Counted from the stretch's first letter, positions 36,294 through 45,106 are shown. The stretch is DNA of 64,000 bases from Candidatus Amarobacter glycogenicus (GCA_016719395.1 JADJZF010000003.1:62001-126000); one strand, 5' to 3'. Numbers and translations are program-made. The notes: a model not told the origin generated them from the letters alone.

Positions 36294-36364
36294 ATGGCAG
36301 TTATCGGGGATGTTGGGCCTTTGTGTCGAATGATGCGCCCCGGCGGCAGGTGTAAAGTACGGCG

Positions 36365-37156
36365 ATGCGTGTTCTTCTCCTCGGCAACAGCAACGATTCC
36401 GGCGAGTGGTTCGAAGGCGGCAAGAAGCGCCACGAAATCGTGCAGGACCGACTGAGTGAGATCTACGACGAGGACGTGGAAGTCATCGCCAGGAGCATCT
36501 GGCCGCGAGCCGACCTCGCGGACACCGTCGACGGATGGATCGCGCGCTACGATCCTGACGTCATCTATCTCACCATGCTCGCCTACTGGTTCCAGTACCG
36601 TTCGGTACCGTTGCGGGCAAAGCGGCTGCTTGGGCGCTTCGGCGAGGGCGCAGGCAACGCCGGCTTTCGCATCGCCGAAAGTTCGAGGTGGGCGTACAAC
36701 CCGGTCTTCCGGACGGTGCGGTCTAGCCTGCAGGCCACCATCGGGGGCGACCCGCACTTCACCACGGGGCAGGTCGTGGAACGCCTCTCCGAGGTCATCC
36801 GCCGGGCGGCCCGGCACGAGGGCGTAGTCCTGGCGATCCAGGGTGCGGACGGCCGGACGGCCTACTCCAGGTCGAAACGTGGGCGGCGAAAAGACGAGGA
36901 GCGCAGACTCGAAGTGCAGAGGGCGATGCGGGACTTCTGCGCGGCCCAGCACATCTGGTACGAAAACTCCGAAACGCCGGCTTGGGCGACCGATCCTGAA
37001 CTCGCCCGGAACCGGGTTGGCGATGGCCTCCATGCCAACGCACGCTGGCATGCCCATTCGGCGGAACTGATCGTGGGGACGATCCGAAACGCCCTGAACG
37101 ACGCGGGACACGCCGAGGGGCGCGGCGGAGACGCGGTGGCAGACCCCGTGCTCTAA
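36365..37156 (+). CDS. SGNH/GDSL hydrolase family protein
   Basis: 263 residues. Block I is modified: MRVLLLGNSNDSGEWF replaces the GDS motif with GNSND, placing Ser at residue 9. The C-terminal block V is DGLHANARWH, giving Asp and His. Between them is a candidate oxyanion region at LAIQGADGRTAY. Probably an esterase or acyl hydrolase; cytoplasmic because no signal peptide is visible. It lies within the his genes on the opposite strand, and its stop overlaps the hisC stop. Confidence 0.7.
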   Translation: MRVLLLGNSNDSGEWFEGGKKRHEIVQDRLSEIYDEDVEVIARSIWPRADLADTVDGWIARYDPDVIYLTMLAYWFQYRSVPLRAKRLLGRFGEGAGNAGFRIAESSRWAYNPVFRTVRSSLQATIGGDPHFTTGQVVERLSEVIRRAARHEGVVLAIQGADGRTAYSRSKRGRRKDEERRLEVQRAMRDFCAAQHIWYENSETPAWATDPELARNRVGDGLHANARWHAHSAELIVGTIRNALNDAGHAEGRGGDAVADPVL

Positions 37157-38229
37157 ATTTCGCGCAGCGCCGCCACTAGGCGGTCGGTGTCTTCAGGGCG
37201 TCCCGCGCTGATGCGGATGTAGTTCACGAGGTCCGGCCGCTCGTAGTAGCGCACCAGTACACCCTTTGAGCGCAACGCAGCCGCGACATCGACCGCCCTG
37301 CGTTCCCCAACTGCGAAGAGGACGAAGTTGGCCTGGGAAGGCAGTGGCGTCAGCCAGCCGAGTTCTGCGCAGAGCCGCGCCATCCGGTCGCGCTCTGCCA
37401 CGATGCTGGCGATGGTCTCTTTGATCTCCGCGAAGTGCGCGAGCGCCGCGCGGGCTCCAGCATCGGCGGCCACGTTGACGTTGTACGGCTGCTTCAGCGA
37501 CATCATATGGCTGGCGAGCTCGGGGTCGCTCACGGAATAGCCGACACGCAGGCCCGCGAGGCCAGCCCACTTACTGAACGTCCGCAGCACCACGAGATTC
37601 GGGTGGCTCGCGATCATCGAAACGACGGACTCCCCTCCGAACTCGATGTACGCCTCGTCCACCACGACCAGGGTGTCGAGCGCGCAGATCGCCTCCAGTT
37701 CCGCACGGTTGACGGGGTTCCCGGTCGGGTTGTTCGGCGAAGTCAGGAAGACGATCCCTGCGCCAGCCTGGACGGCGTGCTTCAGGGCGACGACATCGAG
37801 GTCGAAGTTGGGCCGCCGGGGTACTTCAATCGGCTTTGCCCGCGAGATCTTCGCGAGGAACCGGTACATGCCGAAGGTAGGCGTCGGGATGGCGATAGCC
37901 TTCGGCATCACGAGGCGAATGAGGATATCCAGCAGGTCATCCGCGCCGGTCCCGGCGACGACGTTCTCCGCCTCGACATCCAGGAAACGCGCGATAGCCT
38001 CGCGGAGGGCCTGCTGGCCCGGGTCGGGATAGATGTGGAAGGGCGCCGAGCGGATGGCTTCGAGCACTTCAGGGTGGGGCCCGTAGAGGTTTTCGTTCGC
38101 ATCGAGCTTCACCAGCCGCTCGACGGGCAAGCCAATCTCCGCCGCGAGCACGTCCAGCGGCTTGACGGGTACGTAGTCCTCGAGGTCTTCGAGGTCCGTG
38201 CGGAGCAGTTCCCTGAGTTTCATCGCCAA
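37153..38229 (-). CDS. hisC: Histidinol-phosphate aminotransferase
   Basis: 358 residues, fold-type I PLP enzyme. KLDANENLYGPHPEVLEAI near the N-terminus, the stacking region GTGADDLLDILIR, SPNNPTGNPV, DEAYIEFGG with the Asp that binds PLP nitrogen, and the lysine in TFSKWAGLAGLRVGYSVS. The terminal RISAGRPEDTDRLVAAL binds the substrate carboxylate. Follows hisD on the same strand after a 51-base gap containing GTGAATC repeats. Confidence 0.95.
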   Translation of the reverse strand: MAMKLRELLRTDLEDLEDYVPVKPLDVLAAEIGLPVERLVKLDANENLYGPHPEVLEAIRSAPFHIYPDPGQQALREAIARFLDVEAENVVAGTGADDLLDILIRLVMPKAIAIPTPTFGMYRFLAKISRAKPIEVPRRPNFDLDVVALKHAVQAGAGIVFLTSPNNPTGNPVNRAELEAICALDTLVVVDEAYIEFGGESVVSMIASHPNLVVLRTFSKWAGLAGLRVGYSVSDPELASHMMSLKQPYNVNVAADAGARAALAHFAEIKETIASIVAERDRMARLCAELGWLTPLPSQANFVLFAVGERRAVDVAAALRSKGVLVRYYERPDLVNYIRISAGRPEDTDRLVAALREI

Positions 38230-38260
38230 GCCCTCCGACTCACGGTCTGGCGGGCCATCC

Positions 38261-38280
38261 GTGAATCGTGAATCGTGAAC
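38261..38280. repeat. Heptamer tandem repeat between hisD and hisC
   Basis: GTGAATC at 38261-38267 and 38268-38274 followed by partial GTGAAC. Lies directly after the hisD stop codon. Confidence 0.7.
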
Positions 38281-39605
38281 TATCGCCCCTGGAGGCGCTT
38301 TTCAACGGCGTGAGCGTGGCCGGTGAGGCCCTCGGCCCGCGCAATGATGGCGGCGTAGTGGTTGAGTTCCTCCATGTCGTCCTCGGGGAGGTTCACAACA
38401 GCCATCTTCTTCAGAAAGTCATGAACCCCCAGCGGGCCACTCCAGCGGGCACTACCACCCGTGGGCATGGTGTGGCTCGGGCCGGCGGTGTAATCACCGA
38501 CGGCTTCCGGTGAAGCCTCGCCGAGGAAGAGTCCGCCGGCGTTCTTCACCTTGTGCGCATAGGCGGATGGGTTTTAGATGCAGAAGCCAAGATGCTCGCG
38601 GGCATAGAAATTCGCCAGCTCGATCGCATGGTCGATGTCATTCGTTAGGATGCAACCGCCGCGACCGTCGAAGGCGGCGCGGGCGATCTTCGCTCGCTCC
38701 AGGGTCTTGAGCTGGCGTTCAATCGCCGCGGCGACATTGTCAGCGAGGTAGTGCGACGGGGTAAGAAGGATGGGGCTGGCGAGCGCATCGTGCTCAGCCT
38801 GTGCGATCAGGTCCGCCGCGACGAACTCGGGGTTGGCGCTCTCGTCGGCGATGATCACGGTCTCGGTCGGGCCGTAAATACTGTCGATCCCGACGTCGCC
38901 GAAGACCTGGCGCTTGGCGATGGTCACGAACAGGCCGCCCGGACCGGCGATCTTGTCAACGCGCGGAATGCTCTCCGTGCCGTAGGCGAAGGCTGCCACT
39001 CCCTGGGCGCCGCCCGCTTTGTAGACGCCGTCCACGCCCGCGATATCCGCTGCGACCAGCTTCACAGGAGGGACAGTGCCATCGGGTAGGACGGGACTCG
39101 CCAGGTAGACCTCGTCGACCCCGGCGACACGAGCGGGGATGGCGCACATCAGGACCGTGCTTGGGAGGGGGGCACGGGTCCCGGGGACGTAGATCGCGGC
39201 CCGCTGCAGCGGGCGCGTCATCTGGCCAAGGCCATTTTGCTGGAAGTCGAACATCGCACCGCGAAGCTGGGTCTCGTGGTAGCGGCGAACGCGACCGGCG
39301 GCGAACTTCAACGCCTCGATCAGTTCCTGGTCGAGGGTGTTGTAGGCGGCGGCGATCTCGTCGCGGCTGACCTTCAGGTCGCCGACGGTCGCGCCGTCGA
39401 GCTTCGAGTTGTAATAGCGGACGGCGTTGTCGCCATCGTCACGGACATCACGGATGATGCGGCGCACGACTTCATCCGGGCTGAGTTCCTGCCCGAAGGT
39501 GCGGAAGGTCGTCTCCCGCATGTCCATCGGCAGCTCTTCGGTCTCAAGCGGACGGCGCGAGAGCAGAAGTTGCTTGCCCTCTTCAGCGTTGCGGATTATC
39601 CGCAT
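38280..39605 (-). CDS. hisD: Histidinol dehydrogenase, interrupted by one in-frame TAA
   Basis: 441 codons in a single frame. Zinc/NAD enzyme oxidising L-histidinol to L-histidine. Family blocks: IYVPGTRAPLPSTVLMCAIPA, KIAGPGGLFVTIAKRQVFGD, IYGPTETVIIADESANPEFV, LIAQAEHD, then NFYAREHL. A TAA at 38574-38576 falls right after EHLGFCI, and the same frame continues with NPSAYAHKVKNAGGLFLGE and the expected C-terminus (GDYTAGPSHTMPTGGSARWS). So only one codon is affected; truncation would remove a quarter of the zinc-site domain. Most likely a sequencing or recent point change. Start overlaps the upstream phospholipase-like gene by 10 bases. Confidence 0.9.
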
Positions 39606-40354
39606 CCCAGGTACCTCTCTACTGCCGATCGCGCGGAAGCGGTGGCACGCTGCACGAATGCGTCGATCTCGGCGCTGGTTATGTGCGCGATTGTCTCATC
39701 GAGCAGTTCGGGGAGCGAATCGAGGAACGTCCCCAGCGACTCCCCTTCCTGGAGGCCGGCGTAGCGCAGGTGGTTGGAGATCATGCTTCTCATGCGGTCC
39801 CAGTCCATGTGTCTGCTGGCAACATCCGCCGAAACCTGGCGCCAGCGTTCCAGCGTCTCCGCATCGAGAAATCCACACTCGATGCCTTCGACAGCGCCCG
39901 CCAGGGCTGCAATCAGTGCGTCCTTCAGCCCCTGGTCGTCCCCGTATTCTCGCTCCAGATCGAATTGGAGGAGCCGATCCATGACATTGGCGCGCATTGC
40001 CCCGCCGAGCGCTTCGTGGCGGCCGAAGTACGGCCGGTAGACTCCCGTTATGTACTGCTCGTCCATCACCAGATGGGTGATGTAGCCTGCTGCCCAGGCG
40101 CGAGTCTCAGTGTTGAGGCGTTCGGGAGCGGCCAGGCTTCCGTGCGTCCCGAGGAAGGTGGCGACCGAGTCCTGGTGATTGTGTTCGTTGAGGTCGAAGA
40201 AGTGCGTGCTCAGGCGATCTTGCCTGGTGATCACGCGGATATCGGGAGAAGTGGAGCCAAGGAGGTAGGCGCCGGAGGTAGCGGGCACATCGGCGAGGCA
40301 GAGGTCGAGCGCGATCTGGCGCGCGAGGACCATGTGAAGGGTGATGGGAGGCAC
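39596..40354 (-). CDS. Zinc-dependent phospholipase C-like protein (PF00882 type)
   Basis: 252 residues. Begins PPITLHMVLARQIALDL and contains LLGSTSPDIRVITRQDRLSTHFFDL and AWAAGYITHLVMDEQYI, the His/Asp pattern of the S1/P1 nuclease-phospholipase C fold (Trp/His N-terminus, H-x-D and H-x3-D-type ligands). No signal peptide, so a cytoplasmic hydrolase of unknown substrate. Overlaps the hisD start by 10 bases and may be co-transcribed with it. Divergent from the PPOX-like gene. Confidence 0.65.
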   Translation of the reverse strand: MPPITLHMVLARQIALDLCLADVPATSGAYLLGSTSPDIRVITRQDRLSTHFFDLNEHNHQDSVATFLGTHGSLAAPERLNTETRAWAAGYITHLVMDEQYITGVYRPYFGRHEALGGAMRANVMDRLLQFDLEREYGDDQGLKDALIAALAGAVEGIECGFLDAETLERWRQVSADVASRHMDWDRMRSMISNHLRYAGLQEGESLGTFLDSLPELLDETIAHITSAEIDAFVQRATASARSAVERYLGCG

Positions 40355-40442
40355 CCGCTAATGGTAACGGACGGGGGAGCGTCCGGGCAGCGGCGAGGCG
40401 CCGCTGTTGTCGAGAACGCGCCTCAGCCACTACCGTCGTGCC

Positions 40443-40910
40443 GTGAATTTCGTGAGTCTCGAAGAAATGTTGCCGGAGTTCGAATCACGAGTCAGGCGGA
40501 TTGTGTACTCGCAGATGGCGACCATGGACGCGGCGGGGCGCCCACGCATTCGAGTCGTCCATATCGTCTGGGACGGGATTACTGGCTATCTCAGTACCGC
40601 TCCGGGCGCGCCGAAGCTCACGCACATCGCTAGAAATCCGAACGTTTCGCTTGGGTATTGGGACCCCGCGCAAACGACGGTGACAGTGGACTGCCGCGCA
40701 ATCGAAGTAACAGATGCCGAGGAGAAGACCGTCGCATACCGCTTGTTTGTCTCGGAACCGGAGCCTTATGGCTTCGACCCAGCATTCTGGGGAGGCACTC
40801 CGGACGATCCGGGCTTCGCGCTCATTCGCTTCGAACCGTGGCGGATCGAACTGGCAGGTTACCCAACGCTGTGGAACTGGGAATCGAAGGTGTGGACGGC
40901 ACAGCCCTGA
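40443..40910 (+). CDS. Pyridoxamine 5'-phosphate oxidase-like flavin-binding protein
   Basis: About 155 residues from a GTG at 40443; a TTG at 40407 and a GTG at 40452 are alternatives in frame. The split-barrel fold is recognised from YSQMATMDAAGRPRIRVVHI, then GYLSTAPGAPKLTHIARNPNVSLGYWD, then a C-terminal RFEPWRIELAGYP. Members bind FMN or F420 and reduce or oxidise small molecules; the substrate is unknown. Lies between his genes on the other strand; convergent with hisG. Confidence 0.75.
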   Translation: MNFVSLEEMLPEFESRVRRIVYSQMATMDAAGRPRIRVVHIVWDGITGYLSTAPGAPKLTHIARNPNVSLGYWDPAQTTVTVDCRAIEVTDAEEKTVAYRLFVSEPEPYGFDPAFWGGTPDDPGFALIRFEPWRIELAGYPTLWNWESKVWTAQP

Positions 40911-40935
40911 ATCGCCGGTCGGCGTTCCTGGCGAG

Positions 40936-41778
40936 CTAGATCCGTGCGCTTTCGATGCTTGTCAGGAGGATGCCGCGGCAACCGATGGCCGAGAGTTCGT
41001 CCATGATCCGGTGAGCGTCGCGGCGTTTCACCATGGCCTTGACGGAGTACCACCCTTCGCGCTGCAACTGCGTGATCGTCGGCGATTCCAGACCTGGCGT
41101 AATCTCGCAGGCTCGCTGGAGGATGTCTCCGGGGGTGTCGTATTCGACCATCATGTAGTCGACCGCGACGAGCTTGCCCTGGATCCGCTGCTTGAGCACG
41201 GTGAGCTGGTGATGTGCTTCGCGACCGTGATGCGCGAAGAGCGCCGCATTGGAAAGGAACAGCGGGTCTCCGACGACCCGGAGGCCTGCCTGCTTCAGGG
41301 TCGTCCCGGTATCGACCACATCGACGACCGCCTGGGCGATCCCGAGCTGGACGGCGATTTCGACAGCGCCTTCGAGCTCGATGATCTGGAGCTCCCGTGG
41401 TGCGAAGAAGGCCCGGACGATACCCGGCAATGAAGTCGCGATTGTCAGGTCCGCGAACTGTTCGAGCGTTTGCACCGGAGAGTCGTTCGGTACGGCAGCG
41501 CGGAGCTTCGATTGTCCGTAGTTCAGGTCGAGGAGCTTCACGTGCTCGACGCCCTTCTCGGCCACGAAATCCTTTCCGGTAATGCCGCAGTCGAGCATCC
41601 CGTTGGCTACGTAGAGCGGGATATCGCCGGGGCGGAGGAAGTAGAACTCGACCTCGTTCTCGGGGTCGACGGACGAGAGGGCGCTGCCCACCTTGCTGAC
41701 GCGGTAGCCGCACGAGTTCAGGAGCTCGATGGTCGGCTCGAAGAGCATGCCTTTGTTGGGGAGGGCGACTTTGATCAT
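40936..41778 (-). CDS. hisG: ATP phosphoribosyltransferase, long form
   Basis: 280 residues. First step of histidine synthesis, PRPP plus ATP. N-terminal IKVALPNKGMLFEPTIELL, MLDCGITGKDFV, and the PRPP loop DVVDTGTTLKQAGL. The last about 75 residues (LKQRIQGKLVAVDYMMVEYD to RGILLTSIESARI) form the regulatory domain of HisG-long, so it should be histidine-inhibited and not need HisZ. Its ATG overlaps the hisE stop by 4 bases. Confidence 0.95.
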   Translation of the reverse strand: MIKVALPNKGMLFEPTIELLNSCGYRVSKVGSALSSVDPENEVEFYFLRPGDIPLYVANGMLDCGITGKDFVAEKGVEHVKLLDLNYGQSKLRAAVPNDSPVQTLEQFADLTIATSLPGIVRAFFAPRELQIIELEGAVEIAVQLGIAQAVVDVVDTGTTLKQAGLRVVGDPLFLSNAALFAHHGREAHHQLTVLKQRIQGKLVAVDYMMVEYDTPGDILQRACEITPGLESPTITQLQREGWYSVKAMVKRRDAHRIMDELSAIGCRGILLTSIESARI

Positions 41779-42053
41779 AGCTCGCGGTACACATCTTCGA
41801 GCGAGATGTTCTTCTCCGCCATCATGCAGGCGACGTAGTACAGCACCTGGGAGAGCTCGCCGGCGAGGGCGGCATCGCTTTCGAAGCGGGCCGCCATCCA
41901 GCTCTCAGCTGCTTCTTCCACGAGTTTCTTGCCGATGGCGTGCGGCCCTCCGCGAAAAAGTTGGGCGGTGGAGGAGCCGTCCGGCATTTCCCGTTTTCGG
42001 CTGACGGCGAGTTCGTACATCTCTTCGAAGGTCACGGGAGCACGATAGCCCAA
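41775..42053 (-). CDS. hisE: Phosphoribosyl-ATP pyrophosphatase
   Basis: 92 residues, all-alpha NTP pyrophosphohydrolase of the MazG type. STAQLFRGGPHAIGKKLVEEAAESWMAA carries the EExxE-type magnesium ligands and the family K-x2-EEA motif; GELSQVLYYVACMM follows. Second step of histidine synthesis. Monofunctional: no HisI domain is attached, and hisI is not in the window. Second gene of birA-hisE-hisG. Confidence 0.92.
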   Translation of the reverse strand: MGYRAPVTFEEMYELAVSRKREMPDGSSTAQLFRGGPHAIGKKLVEEAAESWMAARFESDAALAGELSQVLYYVACMMAEKNISLEDVYREL

Positions 42054-42082
42054 TGTTGTGAACGAATCACGGCCCGGAAGGA

Positions 42083-42862
42083 CTATCGCGGCCGGACGCT
42101 AAGGTCTGCGGCGTTGATCGCCTCGACGAGACCGTTGGACCGGCGGACCATCAGCTCCCCATCGTCGCTGATGCTCAACGCGGTCGCTTCGAAGGCTTCT
42201 CCTCCTGAAGGGCTGACGGTGACTGCCCGGCCGAGCGTGCAACTCAGCTCGCGGTATTCGCTAATGAGCTCCGGGAGCCTGGCATCGAGAAGCGCCTCGA
42301 GTTCGTTGCAGATGTTCGCGAGCACGCGCTCGCGGGGCACCTCGTGGCCGACCTCACGCGCCAGGCTCGTAGCAATCCCACTGAGTTCGGGGTTTTCGGC
42401 CGGGTCGCCGTTCACATTGACGCCGATACCTGGGAACCCGAGGCCCCCCGACTGCGTGAGCTCGGCATCGATAAGCATGCCGCACACCTTGCGTTCGTTG
42501 ATCCAGATGTCGTTCGGCCACTTCACCCGGGCATCCGCGCCTTCGGCCCGGATTGCCCGGGCTACAGCCAGGGGAAGGACGATCGGCAAGCGCCGATGGA
42601 CCGCGAGAGGGAGGCGCAGGACGAGGGTGAAGTAGAGGTTTTCCCGGGCCGGGCTATAAAACTGGCGGCCGCGACGGCCACGCCCAGCGGTCTGTTCTTC
42701 GGCGATCACCATGGCGCCGTGGGGGGCGCCGCGGGAAGCCTGGTCACGAGCCTCATCCATCGTTGAAGTGATCGACTCGTGATAGCGGACGTCCCTTCCG
42801 AGTTCGCGGGTGGAGAGCTGGCGCCGGAAGGAATCGAGGTCGAGGGTGTGGCTGGCGTGCAT
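42083..42862 (-). CDS. birA: Biotin--[acetyl-CoA-carboxylase] ligase, no DNA-binding domain
   Basis: 259 residues. Catalytic domain only: STMDEARDQASRGAPHGAMV, the biotin/ATP loop AEEQTAGRGRRGRQFYSP, KWPNDIWINERKVCGMLID and GIGVNVNG. C-terminal SH3-like domain ends INAADLSVRP. The usual N-terminal winged helix of regulatory BirA is missing, so it should be an enzyme only. First gene of birA-hisE-hisG, 30 bases before hisE. A terminator and attenuator-like leader lie upstream. Confidence 0.93.
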   Translation of the reverse strand: MHASHTLDLDSFRRQLSTRELGRDVRYHESITSTMDEARDQASRGAPHGAMVIAEEQTAGRGRRGRQFYSPARENLYFTLVLRLPLAVHRRLPIVLPLAVARAIRAEGADARVKWPNDIWINERKVCGMLIDAELTQSGGLGFPGIGVNVNGDPAENPELSGIATSLAREVGHEVPRERVLANICNELEALLDARLPELISEYRELSCTLGRAVTVSPSGGEAFEATALSISDDGELMVRRSNGLVEAINAADLSVRPR

Positions 42863-42934
42863 CCAGTTTGACTCTAGAGGCAGAGGCGGCCGGGCGCCTC
42901 ACACTTTCGGCGGAATTGGCTCGGCGCGGGGCAT

Positions 42935-42968
42935 AAAAAAGGGCCCTCGGTCAATTTCCCGAGGGCCC
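42935..42968 (-). terminator. Intrinsic terminator in the leader upstream of birA
   Basis: On the minus strand GGGCCCTCGG pairs with CCGAGGGCCC, 10 base pairs, 8-base loop, followed by six T. It lies 73 bases before the birA start on the same strand, so it can only be passed by readthrough or antitermination for the operon to be read from the leader promoter. Confidence 0.85.
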
Positions 42969-42976
42969 CTTCGTAG

Positions 42977-43033
42977 CTAAGACCGGAATAGTCTTAGGAG
43001 GATTGGATGACACCCCACAGGGGCAGCGCCCCT
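42977..43033 (-). promoter_or_regulatory. Two hairpins between leader ORF and terminator
   Basis: Hairpin 1 at 43019-43033: AGGGGC and GCCCCT around three bases, overlapping the leader ORF stop codon. Hairpin 2 at 42977-42997: CTAAGAC and GTCTTAG around seven bases. With the terminator they make three stem-loops in a row, the layout of a transcription attenuator. Confidence 0.55.
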
Positions 43034-43091
43034 AGGAGGAGGTCACCTCCTGTGCCAGGGTCCGGCCGTAACTACGACTGTGATAGTCCAT
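43032..43091 (-). CDS. Putative 19-residue leader peptide upstream of birA-hisE-hisG
   Basis: ATG at 43091 preceded by AAAGGAGGTGAT (43107-43096), a full match to the anti-Shine-Dalgarno end of 16S rRNA, with 8-base spacing from GGAGG. Product MDYHSRSYGRTLAQEVTSS. The last codons (ACC TCC TCC) are complementary to its own ribosome site, and the stop lies in hairpin 1. No run of one amino acid marks it as a his or biotin sensor. Confidence 0.5.
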   Translation of the reverse strand: MDYHSRSYGRTLAQEVTSS

Positions 43092-43117
43092 GCACATCAC
43101 CTCCTTTCCTGCATGCG

Positions 43118-43147
43118 AGCATGCGCCTCTTCGGGAAGGGCTGTCAA
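43118..43147 (-). promoter_or_regulatory. Promoter for the birA leader
   Basis: On the minus strand TTGACA (43147-43142), 18 bases, CATGCT (43123-43118). Start of transcription would be near 43111, just upstream of the leader ribosome site. The -10 is poor, the -35 perfect. Confidence 0.5.
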
Positions 43148-43237
43148 GAGGGGACAACAGCGACGGCGATCGATGCCGTCGGCTGGCGGCGCGCTCACCC
43201 CCATCCTCCGTTTGGTGTACGCGCGAAACTTCGGCTC

Positions 43238-45106
43238 CTATGCGATGGCTTCGACTTCGCCGGCGAACTGGGCGTTGTACAGGTTCGCGTAATGGCCCTC
43301 GCGGGCGAGCAATTCAACGTGGTTGCCTTGTTCGACGATCCGGCCGCCGTCCATGACGAGAATTGTCTCGGCATCTCGGATCGTGGAGAGGCGGTGCGCG
43401 ATCACGAAGCTGGTGCGCTGGGACCGCAAAGCGGCCATCGCATGCTGCACCAGAACCTCAGTACGCGTGTCGACCGAACTCGTCGCCTCGTCGAGGATCA
43501 GGATCGGCCGGTCGGCCAGGAAGGCACGAGCGATGGTGATGAGTTGCCGCTCACCCGCACTCACCGAACTGCCGTCATCGTCGAGCCTGGTCTCATAGCC
43601 ATCCGGCAGCGAATGCACGAAGCGGTCAACGTACGTCGCACGTGCGGCCTCGAGTATCTGCTCGTCACTCGCGCCCAGGTTTCCGTAGGCGATATTCTCC
43701 CGAATCGTGCCGCCGAAGAGCCACGTGTCCTGAAGCACCATGCCAATCTGCGACCGCAGTTCCCGGCGGGGCATGGCGGTGATATCGCGGCCATCGACGG
43801 TAATCTGGCCGCCGTCGAGTTCGTAGAAGCGCATGATCAGGTTCACCAACGTCGTCTTGCCCGCTCCCGTCGGCCCGACGATCGCGACCGTCCGGCCCGG
43901 TTCGGCCGTCAGTGAAAGGTCGGTAATGAGCGGCCGTTCGGGGTTATACGAGAACGAGACGTGCGAGAACTCCACCCGGCCGGCGGTTTGGCCGACGGGC
44001 TCGTATGCCGAGACCTCGGGACTCTGCTCTTCGGCATCGAGGAGTTCGAAGACCCGCTCGGCCGATGCGATGCCGGACTGTAAGAGGTTGACCATCGAGG
44101 CCATCCACGACAGCGGCTGGGTGAAGGTCCGCGAATACTGGATGAACGCCTGGACGCCGCCGATCGTCATGCCGCCATTGGCCACACGGATACCGCCGAG
44201 TACGGCGATGGCGACGAAGTTCAGGTTTCCCACCATCATCGTCGCCGGCTGAATGATTCCGGAGACGAACTGGGCGCCAAAACTGGCCTCGTAGAGTTCG
44301 TCGTTGGTTTCGCGGAAGACGCGTTCGACTTCCCGTTGGCGGCCGAACGCCTTCACGATCGCGTGGCCGGTGAACGTCTCCTCTACCTGGCTGTTGAGCT
44401 TTCCAGTGTTCCTCCACTGCGCGATGAAGCGCGTGCGCGAACGCCTGGCGATCGCTCGCATCATGACCATCGTGAGCGGAATCGTCACGAGGGCGACGAT
44501 CGAGAGCTGCCACGAGATCCAGACCATGATCGCAACGGTGCCGATCAGCGTGAGCGCCTGCGTCAGCAGTTGAGAGAGCGATTGTTGGAGACTCTGGGCA
44601 ATGTTGTCGATGTCGTTCGTCACGCGACTGAGCAGGTCACCACGCGGTGCGCGATCGATATAGCTCAGCGGCAGTCGGTTGAGCTTGTCTTCGACGTCGG
44701 CACGAAGGCGGTACATCGTGCGTTGGACAACGCCGGCCAACAGGTACGACATCCCGTATTGCAGTGCCCACGACCCGAGCAGCAACAGGCTCGCGAGGCC
44801 AATGATCCGGCCCAATTCGTCGAAATCGATCTCGTTTCCCGTGAAGAGGCCACGCACGATAACGTCCGTGGCGCGCCCGAGGATTTCGGGGAGCACCACG
44901 CTCATACAAACGCTGGCAATCGTCATCACGATGGCGACCGCGACCAGGCCGCGCTCCACCCGAAGACGCTGGATCAGTTTTCGCGTCGCTGCGCCGAAGT
45001 CCTTCGGCTTTTCGGTGGGCATACCGAACGAGCCCATGCGCATTCCAGGTCCACCTGCTTGCGGCGGCTGCTGGACTGGCGGCTCGGGTTTAGGTGGGGA
45101 ACTCAT
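43238..45106 (-). CDS. ABC exporter subunit (TMD-NBD half transporter), canonical NBD
   Basis: 622 residues. A Pro-rich N-terminal tail of about 30 residues precedes six membrane spans and an ATPase domain with Walker A GPTGAGKTTLVNLIM, Q-loop VLQDTWLFGG, signature SAGERQLITIARA (variant of LSGGQ), Walker B PILILDEATSSVD with catalytic Glu, and H-loop IAHRLSTI. Type IV exporter of the BmrD/TM288 kind. Its ATG overlaps the stop of the partner gene by 4 bases; together they form a heterodimer. Substrate unknown, drug- or lipid-like by family. Confidence 0.9.
   Translation of the reverse strand: MSSPPKPEPPVQQPPQAGGPGMRMGSFGMPTEKPKDFGAATRKLIQRLRVERGLVAVAIVMTIASVCMSVVLPEILGRATDVIVRGLFTGNEIDFDELGRIIGLASLLLLGSWALQYGMSYLLAGVVQRTMYRLRADVEDKLNRLPLSYIDRAPRGDLLSRVTNDIDNIAQSLQQSLSQLLTQALTLIGTVAIMVWISWQLSIVALVTIPLTMVMMRAIARRSRTRFIAQWRNTGKLNSQVEETFTGHAIVKAFGRQREVERVFRETNDELYEASFGAQFVSGIIQPATMMVGNLNFVAIAVLGGIRVANGGMTIGGVQAFIQYSRTFTQPLSWMASMVNLLQSGIASAERVFELLDAEEQSPEVSAYEPVGQTAGRVEFSHVSFSYNPERPLITDLSLTAEPGRTVAIVGPTGAGKTTLVNLIMRFYELDGGQITVDGRDITAMPRRELRSQIGMVLQDTWLFGGTIRENIAYGNLGASDEQILEAARATYVDRFVHSLPDGYETRLDDDGSSVSAGERQLITIARAFLADRPILILDEATSSVDTRTEVLVQHAMAALRSQRTSFVIAHRLSTIRDAETILVMDGGRIVEQGNHVELLAREGHYANLYNAQFAGEVEAIA

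Noticed and set aside
43019..43033. T-box riboswitch before birA-hisE-hisG
   Set aside because: No T-box core sequence and no specifier loop; the leader ORF model explains the elements better.
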